Positions 7,901 to 16,956 of a DNA stretch of 64,000 bases are shown piece after piece. The translations under genes were made by a program, and so were the position numbers. Below the pieces are notes generated by a model that did not search any database, had not been told where the DNA came from, and saw only the letters and a list, made by a program, of their open reading frames with translations. How positions within the stretch are numbered: position 1 is the first letter of the stretch; every line of letters begins with the position of its first letter. Origin of the DNA: Thermoflavifilum aggregans (GTDB lineage: Bacteria; Bacteroidota; Bacteroidia; Chitinophagales; Chitinophagaceae); assembly GCF_002797735.1 (NCBI RefSeq), contig NZ_PGFG01000001.1:62001-126000 (forward strand), in the 5' to 3' direction.

Positions 7901-8642
7901 CGGGCTGATCAAGCACAAATTCCAGCTGCCCGAAAGCCCAGCTTTTTCGCCCCTCTGCCGTATCCATGATGAGATGCCCATCGGGCTGCACTTCCCGGAT
8001 AATGCCCCGGAAACGTCGCCCATCGCTTTCATACCAGGCTTCCTGATCCTTGCGATATAACCACTGATGATACTCCTGGATCAGCTCCCGGGTTTTCCCT
8101 CCCTGCAGATCCCGATAGCGCTTCATGATCTGATCATACACCTCCTGCAAAACATCTTGCAGCTCGTATTCCTTACCTGTGATCTGACTCAGGGAAACAG
8201 GGTTGGGCAATTCAGGCGGGAACTGTTTCTGGTTTACGTTTAACCCGATTCCCACGACAGCATATTGCCAATATTGCCCCTTCCAGGTGTTTTCAATTAG
8301 GATACCGCCTGCCTTTCTGTCATTCCAGTATAAATCATTTGTCCATTTGATGTAAAAATCCTGCTGGCAAACACGGGCCGCCGCTTCCCTGAGGCCTGCG
8401 GCAACGGCCATACTCAGCAGAAATGGCGGCTGATGGCTGATGACTGCCGGCTTCAGAATTATGCTTACTAGCAGATTGGCGCGGGGCTCACTGATCCAGC
8501 CCTTATTACGCTGGCCCCTGCCAGCATGCTGCTGCAGGGCCTGAATGACAGTACCTTCCGGCAGACCACCATGCTGAATCCGGGCCATGGCATAATTGTT
8601 GGTGCTGTCAACTTCATCCAATCGAATCAGGACAAAATCCAT
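7884..8642 (-). CDS. birA: Biotin--[acetyl-CoA-carboxylase] ligase
   Basis: A 252-residue biotin protein ligase that activates biotin to biotinyl-AMP and attaches it to the carrier domain of biotin-dependent carboxylases. Catalytic signatures are DEVDSTNNYA, the biotin-binding HAGRGQRNKGW (GRGQR in the lid), IKWTNDLYWNDRKAGGILIE and VVGIGLNVNQ. There is no N-terminal helix-turn-helix, so this is a monofunctional class I ligase that does not act as a repressor. The small C-terminal SH3-like part (residues ~205-252) is present. It is convergent with the SUI1 gene. Confidence 0.95.
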   Translation of the reverse strand: MDFVLIRLDEVDSTNNYAMARIQHGGLPEGTVIQALQQHAGRGQRNKGWISEPRANLLVSIILKPAVISHQPPFLLSMAVAAGLREAAARVCQQDFYIKWTNDLYWNDRKAGGILIENTWKGQYWQYAVVGIGLNVNQKQFPPELPNPVSLSQITGKEYELQDVLQEVYDQIMKRYRDLQGGKTRELIQEYHQWLYRKDQEAWYESDGRRFRGIIREVQPDGHLIMDTAEGRKSWAFGQLEFVLDQPATPLP

Positions 8643-8742
8643 AGCTAAAAACGATTGGGGTTAATCACTAAATTTATGTAAAAATAGAGAGTGCAAACAA
8701 ACGAAGAAACATAAGACATCCTAATTTCGTATAGAAATTTGT

Positions 8743-8750
8743 TAACTTTG
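8743..8750 (+). promoter_or_regulatory. Bacteroidota -7 element upstream of rsfS
   Basis: TAACTTTG matches TAnnTTTG and lies 64 bases before the rsfS start, in the AT-rich gap between divergent birA and rsfS. A convincing TTG -33 box is not seen. Confidence 0.4.
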
Positions 8751-8813
8751 TTTAGAACCGTTTTTTGCCAATTTTGTTATTCATTTTGCTAAAAAACTAA
8801 AAATCAGGAAAGC

Positions 8814-9224
8814 TTGTTGGAATCCATATCTGCAACAACCCGACAGAGACAACACAAGTCCACGCGGCTTCACAAAAACAGCAAAATCATTACATCCATT
8901 ATCCGGGCTATTCAGGAAAAAAAAGGACAGCGCATTGTTTCGCTTGATCTCAGAAAAATTCCTGAAGCTATAGCCGACTTTTTTATCATTTGTGAAGCCG
9001 ACAATTCCATCCAGATCAAAGCCATTGCCGAGCATGTGGAGGAATATGTAAAACAACAGGTAGGTGAATCTCCTTATCGGCAGGAAGGCTACACGGCCCT
9101 GAAATGGGTATTGCTCGATTATGTAAATGTGGTAGTACACATTTTTTATCCGGAAACACGCCAGTTCTACAAGCTGGAAGAAATGTGGAGTGATGCGGAA
9201 CAAACCGAATTTCCGGATGCTTGA
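8814..9224 (+). CDS. rsfS: Ribosomal silencing factor RsfS
   Basis: A 136-residue RsfS/Iojap protein. It binds L14 of the large ribosomal subunit and blocks subunit joining when nutrients are scarce. The family core is clear: IVSLDLRKIPEAIADFFIIC, IKAIAEHVEEYVKQQ and GYTALKWVLLDYVNVVVHIF. The frame has a stop at 8790 and no ATG before the core, so initiation must be at TTG 8814 (or the adjacent TTG 8817). An AGGAAAG stretch just upstream can serve as ribosome binding site. ftsH follows 40 bases later on the same strand. Confidence 0.94.
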   Translation: MLESISATTRQRQHKSTRLHKNSKIITSIIRAIQEKKGQRIVSLDLRKIPEAIADFFIICEADNSIQIKAIAEHVEEYVKQQVGESPYRQEGYTALKWVLLDYVNVVVHIFYPETRQFYKLEEMWSDAEQTEFPDA

Positions 9225-9264
9225 TATTAAATTTTTTTATGGTTTGACACGAATGTATTGACAT

Positions 9265-11292
9265 ATGGAAACAGGAAACGGGCTGCAGGGAAAGGGATCG
9301 CCTAAAAATCCCCGGAGAGGTCCAAAATTCAATTTTTACTGGATTTACGTGCTGATAGCCGTGCTACTGCTGGCTATGAATTTTTTTGATTTCCGCTCCA
9401 AACCCCAGGAAATCAGTTTTCAGGATTTTGCCAAAAATTATCTGGCCGACCATGACGTGGCCCGGCTGGATGTGATCAACGGCCGGCAGGTAGAAGTGTA
9501 TATCAAACAAGACCGGCTGACACAGCCCAAATTCAAGGACGTAGCCCGCAACAACCTGGGCAACCTGAATCCGGGACCCCACTATGTGTTTACCATCGGC
9601 AATATTGAAACCTTCAACCAGGAACTGGCTGCTGCCGAGAAACAGTACAATATTGCTCCTGAAGAAATTGATGTTACCTACCATGACCGGGGCGACTGGT
9701 TCACCCCGTTTGTGAACATTGCCATTCCGCTACTGATTTTCGTAGCCTTGTGGATCTTCTTGATGCGCAAGATGGGTGGCAGTTCCAGCGGAGGGGGGCC
9801 GGGAGGCATCTTCAACATCGGCAAATCGCGGGCTCAGCTGTTTGAAAAAGGTACCCGTGTCAACGTTACCTTCAACGATGTGGCTGGCCTGGATGAAGCC
9901 AAACAGGAAGTCATGGAAGTGGTTGACTTTCTCAGGAACCCGAAAAAATACACGGCGCTGGGCGGTAAAATTCCCAAGGGCGCTTTGCTCGTGGGCCCTC
10001 CCGGCACCGGTAAAACACTGCTGGCTAAGGCCATGGCCGGCGAAGCACAGGTACCCTTCTTCTCCATGTCGGGATCCGATTTTGTGGAGCTGTTCGTGGG
10101 TGTGGGTGCCAGCCGGGTGCGCGATCTGTTCCGCCAAGCCCGGGAAAAAGCCCCCTGCATCATCTTCATCGATGAAATTGATGCCATTGGCAGGGCACGC
10201 GGTAAAAATGTGATGATGAGCAACGACGAAAGGGAAAATACCCTGAACCAGCTGCTGGTGGAAATGGATGGCTTCAGCTCCGACAGCGGCATCATCATCC
10301 TCGCAGCCACCAACCGACCCGATGTGCTCGACAGCGCCTTGCTCCGTCCCGGACGTTTCGATCGCCAGATTACCATCGATAAGCCTGACCTCATCGGCCG
10401 AGAAAAGATTTTTGAGGTGCACCTGAAACCCATCAAAAAATCACCAGATCTGGATGTTAAAAAACTGGCCGCCCAGACACCCGGTTTTGTGGGTGCTGAT
10501 ATTGCCAATGTATGCAATGAGGCTGCCCTTATTGCTGCCCGTAAAGGAAAGGTTTGTGTGGAAATGGAAGATTTTAACGACGCTATCGACCGGGTCATCG
10601 GTGGACTGGAAAAGAAAAACAAAATCATTTCACCCGAAGAAAAAGAGGTCATCGCCTTCCACGAAGCCGGTCACGCCATCTGCGGCTGGTTCCTGGAGCA
10701 TGCCAATCCCCTGGTGAAAGTTACCATTGTGCCCCGTGGCGTGGCGGCCCTGGGCTACGCACAATATCTGCCCAAGGAACAATACCTCTACAATACAGAC
10801 CAACTCATGGATGATATCTGCATGACCCTGGGCGGCCGGGCTGCAGAGGATATCATCTTTGGCAAAATTTCCACCGGCGCTCAAAACGACCTGCAGGTGA
10901 TTACCAAGATGGCCTATGCAATGGTAACGGTTTACGGGATGAATGAAAAAATAGGCAACGTTTCATTCTACGACCCGCAGAATGATTACACCTTCAGCAA
11001 ACCTTACTCCGAAGAAACAGCCCGGATGATTGATCAGGAAGTGCGCAACCTGATTGATAAGGCTTACCAACGAACCAAGGAGCTGCTGCAAAGCCGGCGC
11101 AATGAGCTTACCATCGTGGCCAGAGAACTGCTGAAGAAAGAAGTGTTGTATCAGGCCGATCTGGAACGGCTCATTGGCAAACGGCCGTTTGAAGAGAAAA
11201 AATCCCACGAGCCGGAGGTGATTGTAGCCCCTCCGGACAATGTGGAGCCCGCAGATTTGATTAAACCTTCACCTTCAGCGTCGGTGTCATGA
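9265..11292 (+). CDS. ftsH: ATP-dependent zinc metalloprotease FtsH
   Basis: A 675-residue membrane AAA+ protease. Two membrane spans (residues ~27-45 and ~150-170) flank a periplasmic domain. The AAA module follows with Walker A GPPGTGKT (~245), Walker [12 protein letters not shown] and the SRH arginines ([19 protein letters not shown]). The peptidase domain has the zinc motif HEAGH (~466) and the later glutamate/aspartate region [11 protein letters not shown]. It degrades unassembled or damaged membrane proteins and short-lived cytosolic regulators. The C-terminal tail is Pro/Glu-rich. Its TGA overlaps the ATG of the LUD gene (ATGA), so the two are translationally coupled. Confidence 0.98.
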   Translation: METGNGLQGKGSPKNPRRGPKFNFYWIYVLIAVLLLAMNFFDFRSKPQEISFQDFAKNYLADHDVARLDVINGRQVEVYIKQDRLTQPKFKDVARNNLGNLNPGPHYVFTIGNIETFNQELAAAEKQYNIAPEEIDVTYHDRGDWFTPFVNIAIPLLIFVALWIFLMRKMGGSSSGGGPGGIFNIGKSRAQLFEKGTRVNVTFNDVAGLDEAKQEVMEVVDFLRNPKKYTALGGKIPKGALLVGPPGTGKTLLAKAMAGEAQVPFFSMSGSDFVELFVGVGASRVRDLFRQAREKAPCIIFIDEIDAIGRARGKNVMMSNDERENTLNQLLVEMDGFSSDSGIIILAATNRPDVLDSALLRPGRFDRQITIDKPDLIGREKIFEVHLKPIKKSPDLDVKKLAAQTPGFVGADIANVCNEAALIAARKGKVCVEMEDFNDAIDRVIGGLEKKNKIISPEEKEVIAFHEAGHAICGWFLEHANPLVKVTIVPRGVAALGYAQYLPKEQYLYNTDQLMDDICMTLGGRAAEDIIFGKISTGAQNDLQVITKMAYAMVTVYGMNEKIGNVSFYDPQNDYTFSKPYSEETARMIDQEVRNLIDKAYQRTKELLQSRRNELTIVARELLKKEVLYQADLERLIGKRPFEEKKSHEPEVIVAPPDNVEPADLIKPSPSASVS

Positions 11293-11960
11293 AAGTTTCG
11301 CCCGCAAAAGAAAACATCCTGAAACGGATCCGCAATGCGCTGAGCCAGCCGGTGCCTCTGCCCTTTCCCCAATCGGAGGGCAACAGCCCGGTATTTGCAA
11401 CTCCGCCGGAAAACCTGGATGTACATTTTGCCGAAACTTTTGTGAAACTGAACGGAAAGTTCATTTTTTGCGAAGATGTGCAGGTGTTTGGCAAGCAGTT
11501 TTTTGCCCTTTGCCACCAGCAGGATTGGAAACAGGTGTTGTGCAGGGAAAAGCATGTGCGCGAATGGCTTGCTGCGGATGCGCATTCTCATGCAGGTCCT
11601 GCCATCTCCTTGCTTCCTTCCGTTCCACCCGAACAGATGGATGTAGCCCTCACCGGCTGTGAATGCCTGATTGCCCGTACAGGCTCTGTTGTACTCAGTG
11701 CAGGACAAGCCGCCGGCCGTATGCCCTCTGTTTTTGCTCCCGTGCATGTGGTAGCCGCTTTTAGCGATCAGCTGGTATGGGATATCCGCGATGCCCTGCA
11801 GCTGATCAAAGAAAAATACGGCGACTCCTGGCCTTCGATGTGCAGCCTCCATACCGGCCCCAGCCGCACTTCCGATATCGAAAAAACACTGGTCATGGGT
11901 GCCCATGGCCCCAAGGAAATGTACGTGTTTCTCATCGATCAGCCTCTTTCCCGCCAATAG
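11289..11960 (+). CDS. LUD-domain protein (LutC/YkgG family)
   Basis: A 223-residue protein of the lactate-utilisation LUD family. Visible features are the leading KENILKRIRNAL helix, VALTGCECLIARTGSVVLSAG in the middle, and the conserved C-terminal HTGPSRTSDIEKTLVMGAHGP, which is the family hallmark. LutC-type proteins belong to an iron-sulfur L-lactate oxidation complex, but lutA and lutB are absent here, so the role is unclear. It is coupled to ftsH by a 4-base overlap and followed on the same strand by an LpxH-like gene. Confidence 0.85.
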   Translation: MKVSPAKENILKRIRNALSQPVPLPFPQSEGNSPVFATPPENLDVHFAETFVKLNGKFIFCEDVQVFGKQFFALCHQQDWKQVLCREKHVREWLAADAHSHAGPAISLLPSVPPEQMDVALTGCECLIARTGSVVLSAGQAAGRMPSVFAPVHVVAAFSDQLVWDIRDALQLIKEKYGDSWPSMCSLHTGPSRTSDIEKTLVMGAHGPKEMYVFLIDQPLSRQ

Positions 11961-12024
11961 CTTTGTCAGCTCTGGATTCTTGACTATCTTGCCAGCCCAA
12001 GCCCTTCATACCGTGGAGCTCTCA

Positions 12025-12807
12025 ATGGCATTGCCCGAAAATCAAAAAATTTACTTCGCTTCGGATTTTCACCTGGGAGCAGGAGGAAAACAACCCAGCC
12101 TGCAAAGGGAAAAACTGATCGTGCAATGGCTGGAAGAAATATCGGCCGACGCTGCCCATATTTTCCTGCTGGGCGACCTGTTTGATTTCTGGTTTGAATA
12201 CAAATCGGTTATCCCCAAAGGCTATACCCGCTTGCTAGGAAAACTGGCAGAACTCTCAGACCGGGGCATCCCCATATCCGTTTTTATTGGCAATCACGAT
12301 ATGTGGATGGATGGTTATTTTGAAGAAGAATTTCATATTCCGGTGTATGATAGCCCGGTTATTTTACACTGCGAAGGGAAAAGTTTTTATCTCGGACATG
12401 GCGATGGATTGGGCCCGGGCGACAGAGGATATAAGATGCTGAAAAAAATCTTCCGCAATCCCCTCTGCAGAAAACTCTTTGCCATGCTGCATCCTTCCTG
12501 GGGAATAGCTATTGCCGATTTTTTCAGCCGCCAAAGCCGGGCTGCCACATCTACCGAAACCTACCTGGGAGAAGAGCGGGAATGGCTGGTGCAATATTGC
12601 AAGCAAGTGCTTGCGGAGAGGCATATCGACTATTTCATTTTTGGCCATCGCCATCTTGCCTTGGACATCACCCTGCCGGGAGGCAGCCGTTATATCAACC
12701 TGGGCGACTGGCTCAGGTTTTATTCCTTTGCTGTATTTGATGCCCGACAAGGGCTGCAGCTGTGCTATTATCCCGCCACGGTAAAAACTTTTTCTGCCGG
12801 TAACTAA
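12025..12807 (+). CDS. UDP-2,3-diacylglucosamine pyrophosphatase-like metallophosphatase (LpxH family)
   Basis: A 260-residue calcineurin-like phosphoesterase. The five metal-binding motifs are in order: SDFHLG, LGDLFDFWFEY, IGNHDMWMDGY, YLGHGDGLGPGD and FGHRHLALD. The LGDLFDFW stretch and GDxxxK-type insert (GDRGYKMLKKIFRNP) fit the LpxH group, which hydrolyses UDP-2,3-diacylglucosamine to lipid X in lipid A synthesis. The frame is open further upstream into the LUD gene. ATG at 12025, with GGAG ten bases before, gives the normal family length and is preferred. A general phosphatase role cannot be excluded. Confidence 0.87.
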   Translation: MALPENQKIYFASDFHLGAGGKQPSLQREKLIVQWLEEISADAAHIFLLGDLFDFWFEYKSVIPKGYTRLLGKLAELSDRGIPISVFIGNHDMWMDGYFEEEFHIPVYDSPVILHCEGKSFYLGHGDGLGPGDRGYKMLKKIFRNPLCRKLFAMLHPSWGIAIADFFSRQSRAATSTETYLGEEREWLVQYCKQVLAERHIDYFIFGHRHLALDITLPGGSRYINLGDWLRFYSFAVFDARQGLQLCYYPATVKTFSAGN

Positions 12808-12817
12808 TGTCATTGCC

Positions 12818-13654
12818 ATGAAAACGTTATACTCCGGCATTCTTTGTATTGGCTGGTCGTGCTACGCCTTTTCTGCCACCGCACAGGCGCCGCAGCTTTC
12901 CTTCCGGATCACCGACAGCTCCGCATTAAAGGCCTGCCAGGTGTACACAGACCCTTCCGGCAATTTGTATTGGATCAATCTGCAGGGTGTTTTCTTCAAA
13001 AAAGATTTGCATGCTGACAGCCTGTATCAATATACCAACTGGAGTGCCGGCATTCCCGACCAAGCCGACGCAAGCAATCCGTTGCGCATTTTGCTTTTTT
13101 ATGCTAATACCGGGCGCATTCAATTTCTCTCCAGATGGCTGACTTCCCAGTATGTACTCGACCTGAAAGCCCAAGGCATCCTGCAACCTGCTGCCATGGC
13201 TCTTTCCTACGACAACCAGATCTGGGTATTTGATGCACGGAACGGAACCTTGAAAAAAATAAGTCCTGACGGTAATCTGCTCCTGCAAAGTGCTCCCTTT
13301 AACCAGCTTATGCCCGGACTGCTGCAACCCACACGGATCATTGACCGACATCAACAGGTATATCTGTACGATCCGCTACGGGGTATCGCTGTGTACGATG
13401 AGCTGGCCAATTTCAAAACATGGATGCCGGTTGAAAATTCCCAATCGTTTGCAGTGACAGATGAATTTCTGTTTGTACTCAAAGCTGATAGTCTGTATGT
13501 ATTTCAGCCTCCTTTCGGACAATGGCCCGGCATGCCTTTACCTGCTTATATCAAGCCTCGGGACATAGCCGCCTCACCCGATAACCACCACCTGTGGCTG
13601 CTTGGCGCCCATGCCTTGTATACCCTTCAGCTATCCGTTGTGTCGAACAACTGA
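12818..13654 (+). CDS. Exported protein of unknown function, beta-propeller-like
   Basis: A 278-residue protein with a signal peptide (cleavage after residues ~22-24, FSATAQAP) and no named domain that I recognise. The body alternates short strands with segments like DPSGNLYWINLQGVFFKKD, YDNQIWVFDARNGTLKKISPDG and QVYLYDPLRGIAVYDE. These look like blades of a WD40/NHL-type propeller. It starts 10 bases after the LpxH-like gene and overlaps the 3' end of convergent recO by 28 bases. A periplasmic or surface location is inferred; function is unknown. Confidence 0.75.
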   Translation: MKTLYSGILCIGWSCYAFSATAQAPQLSFRITDSSALKACQVYTDPSGNLYWINLQGVFFKKDLHADSLYQYTNWSAGIPDQADASNPLRILLFYANTGRIQFLSRWLTSQYVLDLKAQGILQPAAMALSYDNQIWVFDARNGTLKKISPDGNLLLQSAPFNQLMPGLLQPTRIIDRHQQVYLYDPLRGIAVYDELANFKTWMPVENSQSFAVTDEFLFVLKADSLYVFQPPFGQWPGMPLPAYIKPRDIAASPDNHHLWLLGAHALYTLQLSVVSNN

Positions 13655-14370
13655 AACAATACAGGGAGCGCATGCAGGGAAGTAAAGTCGGGTACATGCC
13701 AGCGCAAATAATCCTGATAATGCAGGATCAGTTTTCGCCTTTGGGGTTGCGTCAGTGCAATAGCTGCGGCTTCATCGGCCGACGAACAGGCCAGTAGCCG
13801 GGCCGTAACCTCACTTTCTGCTGCATCCAGAAAATCCGGATGGGATGGAATGTGCGCCAGATAAACCCCCTCCCGTAAATCCAGATAAGGTCGATCCGCA
13901 TGAAAGGTAGGGGGCAAGCCAATGCCCATCCCGGCAGCGAGGTGCAGGGTAAAATATAATGGCATATTGGCCACCCGGCCTTGCGTGGTGTCCAGCCATT
14001 TGAGCTGTTTTTCGGTAAAATCATACAGATCCCTGAACGGTTGAGGCAGCTGAAGTACGCGCAGCAACAATTCCGCCATATAGAGCATGATGGCAGCCCT
14101 TACGGGCTCGGCCAGCACCTTTTGATACAGGTAGCCATATTGTATTTCGGATATGCGTTGCAGGCTTTTGCGCGCATGATGATAAACCACCATCTCCAGG
14201 ATCATGCCGGGCTGGAAAGCGGCAGCTTTCATCCTGGCCGAACCGGCGCTGCGTACACCATTTACCAGATAACTTTGCACGCCCAGCTCTTCCGTGAAAA
14301 CAGTAGCCACCACACTGGTTTCACCGTATTTGACGGCACGCAACACAATACCTCTCGTTTTCTGAAGCAC
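13627..14370 (-). CDS. recO: DNA repair protein RecO
   Basis: A 247-residue RecO. The N-terminal OB-fold is clear (KTRGIVLRAVKYGETSVVATVFTEELG with VNGVRS and the FQPGMILEMVVYH strand). The helical domain follows and shows no CxxC zinc knuckle. RecO anneals SSB-coated strands and helps load RecA in gap repair. A minus-strand promoter lies just upstream and recA is near the right edge. It overlaps the 3' end of the upstream propeller-like gene by 28 bases. Confidence 0.93.
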   Translation of the reverse strand: MLQKTRGIVLRAVKYGETSVVATVFTEELGVQSYLVNGVRSAGSARMKAAAFQPGMILEMVVYHHARKSLQRISEIQYGYLYQKVLAEPVRAAIMLYMAELLLRVLQLPQPFRDLYDFTEKQLKWLDTTQGRVANMPLYFTLHLAAGMGIGLPPTFHADRPYLDLREGVYLAHIPSHPDFLDAAESEVTARLLACSSADEAAAIALTQPQRRKLILHYQDYLRWHVPDFTSLHALPVLFQLFDTTDS

Positions 14371-14395
14371 AGCAATGCAGCATATTTTCGGACAA

Positions 14396-14428
14396 CAAAG
14401 GTAGGGAGAACCTGTTGCTCTCTCCCAA
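14396..14428 (-). promoter_or_regulatory. Promoter for recO
   Basis: On the minus strand TTG (14428-14426) and TACCTTTG (14403-14396) are 22 bases apart and match the Bacteroidota consensus. The -7 element is 25 bases before the recO start codon. Confidence 0.55.
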
Positions 14429-14442
14429 GTTTAGTAGCTTTG
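14415..14442 (+). promoter_or_regulatory. Promoter for the MMPL exporter gene
   Basis: TTG (14415-14417) and TAGCTTTG (14435-14442) are 17 bases apart, an exact match to the Bacteroidota -33/-7 pair. The -7 element is 19 bases before the start codon at 14462, giving a very short leader. The -33 regions of this promoter and of the recO promoter overlap, so the two polymerases would compete. Confidence 0.6.
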
Positions 14443-14461
14443 CAACCCTAAACCCGCGGGA

Positions 14462-16918
14462 ATGAGCTGGCAAAGATTAGCAAGCTGGATATTGAAAAAA
14501 AGACTGATCCTCCTCTCCCTGTTAGGCATACTGACCTGCATCATGGCTTACTTTGCCGCTCATGTGCAGCTATCCTATGATTTCATCAAATCTATTCCCC
14601 TCAACAATCCCAAATACAAGCAATACCTGGCATTTAAAAAAACTTTTGGGGAAGACGGCAACCTGATGGTCATCGGCTATCAAACCAATCATTTTTTTGA
14701 TTCTTCTTTCTTTCACGATTACCAGCAGCTGGTACAGCGTATTCAGCAAGTTCCCTATGTGGAGGATGTGCTGAGCATTCCCACCGCTCTGAATCTGAAA
14801 AAAGATGACAGCCTGCATCGCCTGCAGGCCACCCTTATCTTTCCATCCGGTTCGCTCAGCCAGCGTGAATTGGATAGCCTGAAAAACGTATTTCTGTCCC
14901 TGCCTTTTTACAACGGACTGCTTTACAATCCAGAAACGCACAGCTATCTGATGGCTGTGCACATCAACAAGGATATCCTTAACACCTCCGGCAGAACCCG
15001 GATCATCGATACGATTGAGCAACTGGCCGACAGATTCGGGCAGCAGCATCATATTACCTGTTACCTGAGCGGGATCCCCTATATCCGCACCGTGATTACC
15101 AATAAACTTTCCCGCGAACTGCGTATTTTTCTTATCAGCTCTGTGGTGCTGACAGCCCTGATTTTGCTGTTGTTCTTCCGCTCGCTGGCAGCCGTATGGA
15201 TGTCCATGACAGTGGTGCTGATCGGCGTGATCTGGTCATTGGCCACCATCGTACTGCTGGGTTATAAACTCACCATCCTTACCGGACTCATCCCGCCTTT
15301 GATTGTAGTGATCGGCATTCCAAACTGTGTATACTTTCTGAACAAATACCACAGTGAATATGCCCGCCATCAGAACAAGGTCCGGGCGCTGGTACGCATG
15401 GTGCAACGGATGGGCATCGTCACGCTTTTCACCAATCTTACGGCAGCCATAGGCTTTGGCGTGTTCTTCTTCACCCGGAGTGCCGTGCTGAAAGAGTTCG
15501 GAATCGTAGCAGGCATCAATATCCTGTGGTTGTTTGTGATTTCACTGGTATTCCTGCCGGCTATCCTGAGCTACCTGCCGGCACCAAAAGAAAAACAGGT
15601 CGATTATCTGGATAATCCGCTGCTGAATTGGATACTGAAACGGCTGGAAATCCTGGTTTTTCATTACCGGCCGGTGGTATATGCAGGCACAGTGCTGGTG
15701 CTGGTGTTTGCCATCGTAGGCATCACCCGGCTGACCAGCGTGGGCTATATCCTGGACGATGTGCCACATCGCGACAGATTGTATACCGACCTGAAATTTT
15801 TTGAACGGAACTTCAAAGGGGTGATGCCGCTGGAAATCCTTATCAATACGCATCATCCCAACGGAGTGATTTCCCTGGACCTGATGAACCGGATTGACGC
15901 ATTCAGCCGCTACATTGCGCGGCAACCCGATTTTGCCCGCCCCATGTCGTATGTGGAGGGTATCAAGTTTGCCCGGCAGGCATACTACGGCGGCGATTCA
16001 CTTAGCTATGCCATCCCCAACCAGTTTGATCTGGTGTTTCTGGCTCCCTACTTGCAGTTCAGGCCTTCCGCTTCGGCTGGTGGCAATGGTTTTGAAAAGC
16101 TTTTGCATGCTTTTGTGGACAGCAGCAAACAAACCGCAAGGCTGAGCATCAACATGAAGGATGTGGGCACGCGACGCCTCCCCGTGTTGTTGCAGGCTCT
16201 CCAAAAGAAGGCCGATTCCCTTTTCCCAGCTTCGCACTATACCTTAACCTATACCGGTACCTCTGTGGTGTTTCTGGAAGGTTCTCGCTACATCATCAAC
16301 GGGCTGACAGACAGCATCCTGCTGGCTTTTGTACTGATTCTGGGTTGTATGTTTTACCTGTTCCGCTCCTGGAAAGTGGTGTTCATTTCCCTGGTCCCCA
16401 ATATGATTCCCCTGGCTTTTACGGCCGGTGTGATGGGCTGGGTGGGTGTGCCGCTGAAGCCTTCCACCGTGCTCGTCTTCAGTGTGGCTCTCGGTATTGC
16501 CATTGATGTAACGATCCGGTTTCTGGTCAATTTCAAACAGGAAATGCAGCTGGTGCATTATCAGATGTCGGAAGCTGTCAAACGGACTATCCACGACACC
16601 GGCATCAGCATCGTGTACACGGGTCTGATTTTGTTTGCCGGGTTTATGATTTTCAGCTTTTCGGCTTTCGGGGGCACTCAAGCCCTGGGCTTGCTCACCT
16701 CTCTGACGCTCATCCTGGCCATGATCAGCAACCTGACCATTCTGCCGGCCATGCTGCTCTGGCTGGAAAAATCCCTGAAACGCAAAGCCCGCCGCCATCA
16801 GCTATGGCCTGCCGTGGATGAAGAAAAGGATCTCTCGCTGGAAGAGCTTGGCCTCACGGAATTGAATCATGACACCCAGCCTTCGTCAACAGAAAAACAA
16901 CCCCGTGTGAAAAACTAA
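14462..16918 (+). CDS. RND-superfamily exporter, MMPL type
   Basis: An 818-residue inner-membrane protein with the duplicated RND layout. Each half has one membrane span, a periplasmic loop of ~170 residues and a bundle of five spans (about 225-375 and 625-775). It has no long porter domain like AcrB, so it fits the MMPL/hydrophobe-exporter group that moves lipids or hopanoid-like molecules. Second-half features include GVPLKPSTVLVFSVALGIAIDVTIRF, whose Asp in a membrane helix probably relays protons. The cytoplasmic tail is charged. It has its own promoter and stands alone, so the substrate cannot be inferred. Confidence 0.85.
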   Translation: MSWQRLASWILKKRLILLSLLGILTCIMAYFAAHVQLSYDFIKSIPLNNPKYKQYLAFKKTFGEDGNLMVIGYQTNHFFDSSFFHDYQQLVQRIQQVPYVEDVLSIPTALNLKKDDSLHRLQATLIFPSGSLSQRELDSLKNVFLSLPFYNGLLYNPETHSYLMAVHINKDILNTSGRTRIIDTIEQLADRFGQQHHITCYLSGIPYIRTVITNKLSRELRIFLISSVVLTALILLLFFRSLAAVWMSMTVVLIGVIWSLATIVLLGYKLTILTGLIPPLIVVIGIPNCVYFLNKYHSEYARHQNKVRALVRMVQRMGIVTLFTNLTAAIGFGVFFFTRSAVLKEFGIVAGINILWLFVISLVFLPAILSYLPAPKEKQVDYLDNPLLNWILKRLEILVFHYRPVVYAGTVLVLVFAIVGITRLTSVGYILDDVPHRDRLYTDLKFFERNFKGVMPLEILINTHHPNGVISLDLMNRIDAFSRYIARQPDFARPMSYVEGIKFARQAYYGGDSLSYAIPNQFDLVFLAPYLQFRPSASAGGNGFEKLLHAFVDSSKQTARLSINMKDVGTRRLPVLLQALQKKADSLFPASHYTLTYTGTSVVFLEGSRYIINGLTDSILLAFVLILGCMFYLFRSWKVVFISLVPNMIPLAFTAGVMGWVGVPLKPSTVLVFSVALGIAIDVTIRFLVNFKQEMQLVHYQMSEAVKRTIHDTGISIVYTGLILFAGFMIFSFSAFGGTQALGLLTSLTLILAMISNLTILPAMLLWLEKSLKRKARRHQLWPAVDEEKDLSLEELGLTELNHDTQPSSTEKQPRVKN

Positions 16919-16938
16919 GCCACCCGGCGGAGTTTTCT

Positions 16939-16946
16939 TACTTTTG
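16939..16946 (+). promoter_or_regulatory. -7 element directly before gatB
   Basis: TACTTTTG fits TAnnTTTG and ends ten bases before the gatB ATG, so a transcript from it would have a leader of only a few bases. No TTG -33 box is present at 17-23 bases. Confidence 0.35.
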
Positions 16947-16956
16947 CTGCAAAACC

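Noticed and set aside
9834-10652. 272-codon minus-strand frame opposite ftsH
   Set aside because: It is a Ser/Pro/Arg-rich shadow of the conserved ATPase domain with no recognisable feature.
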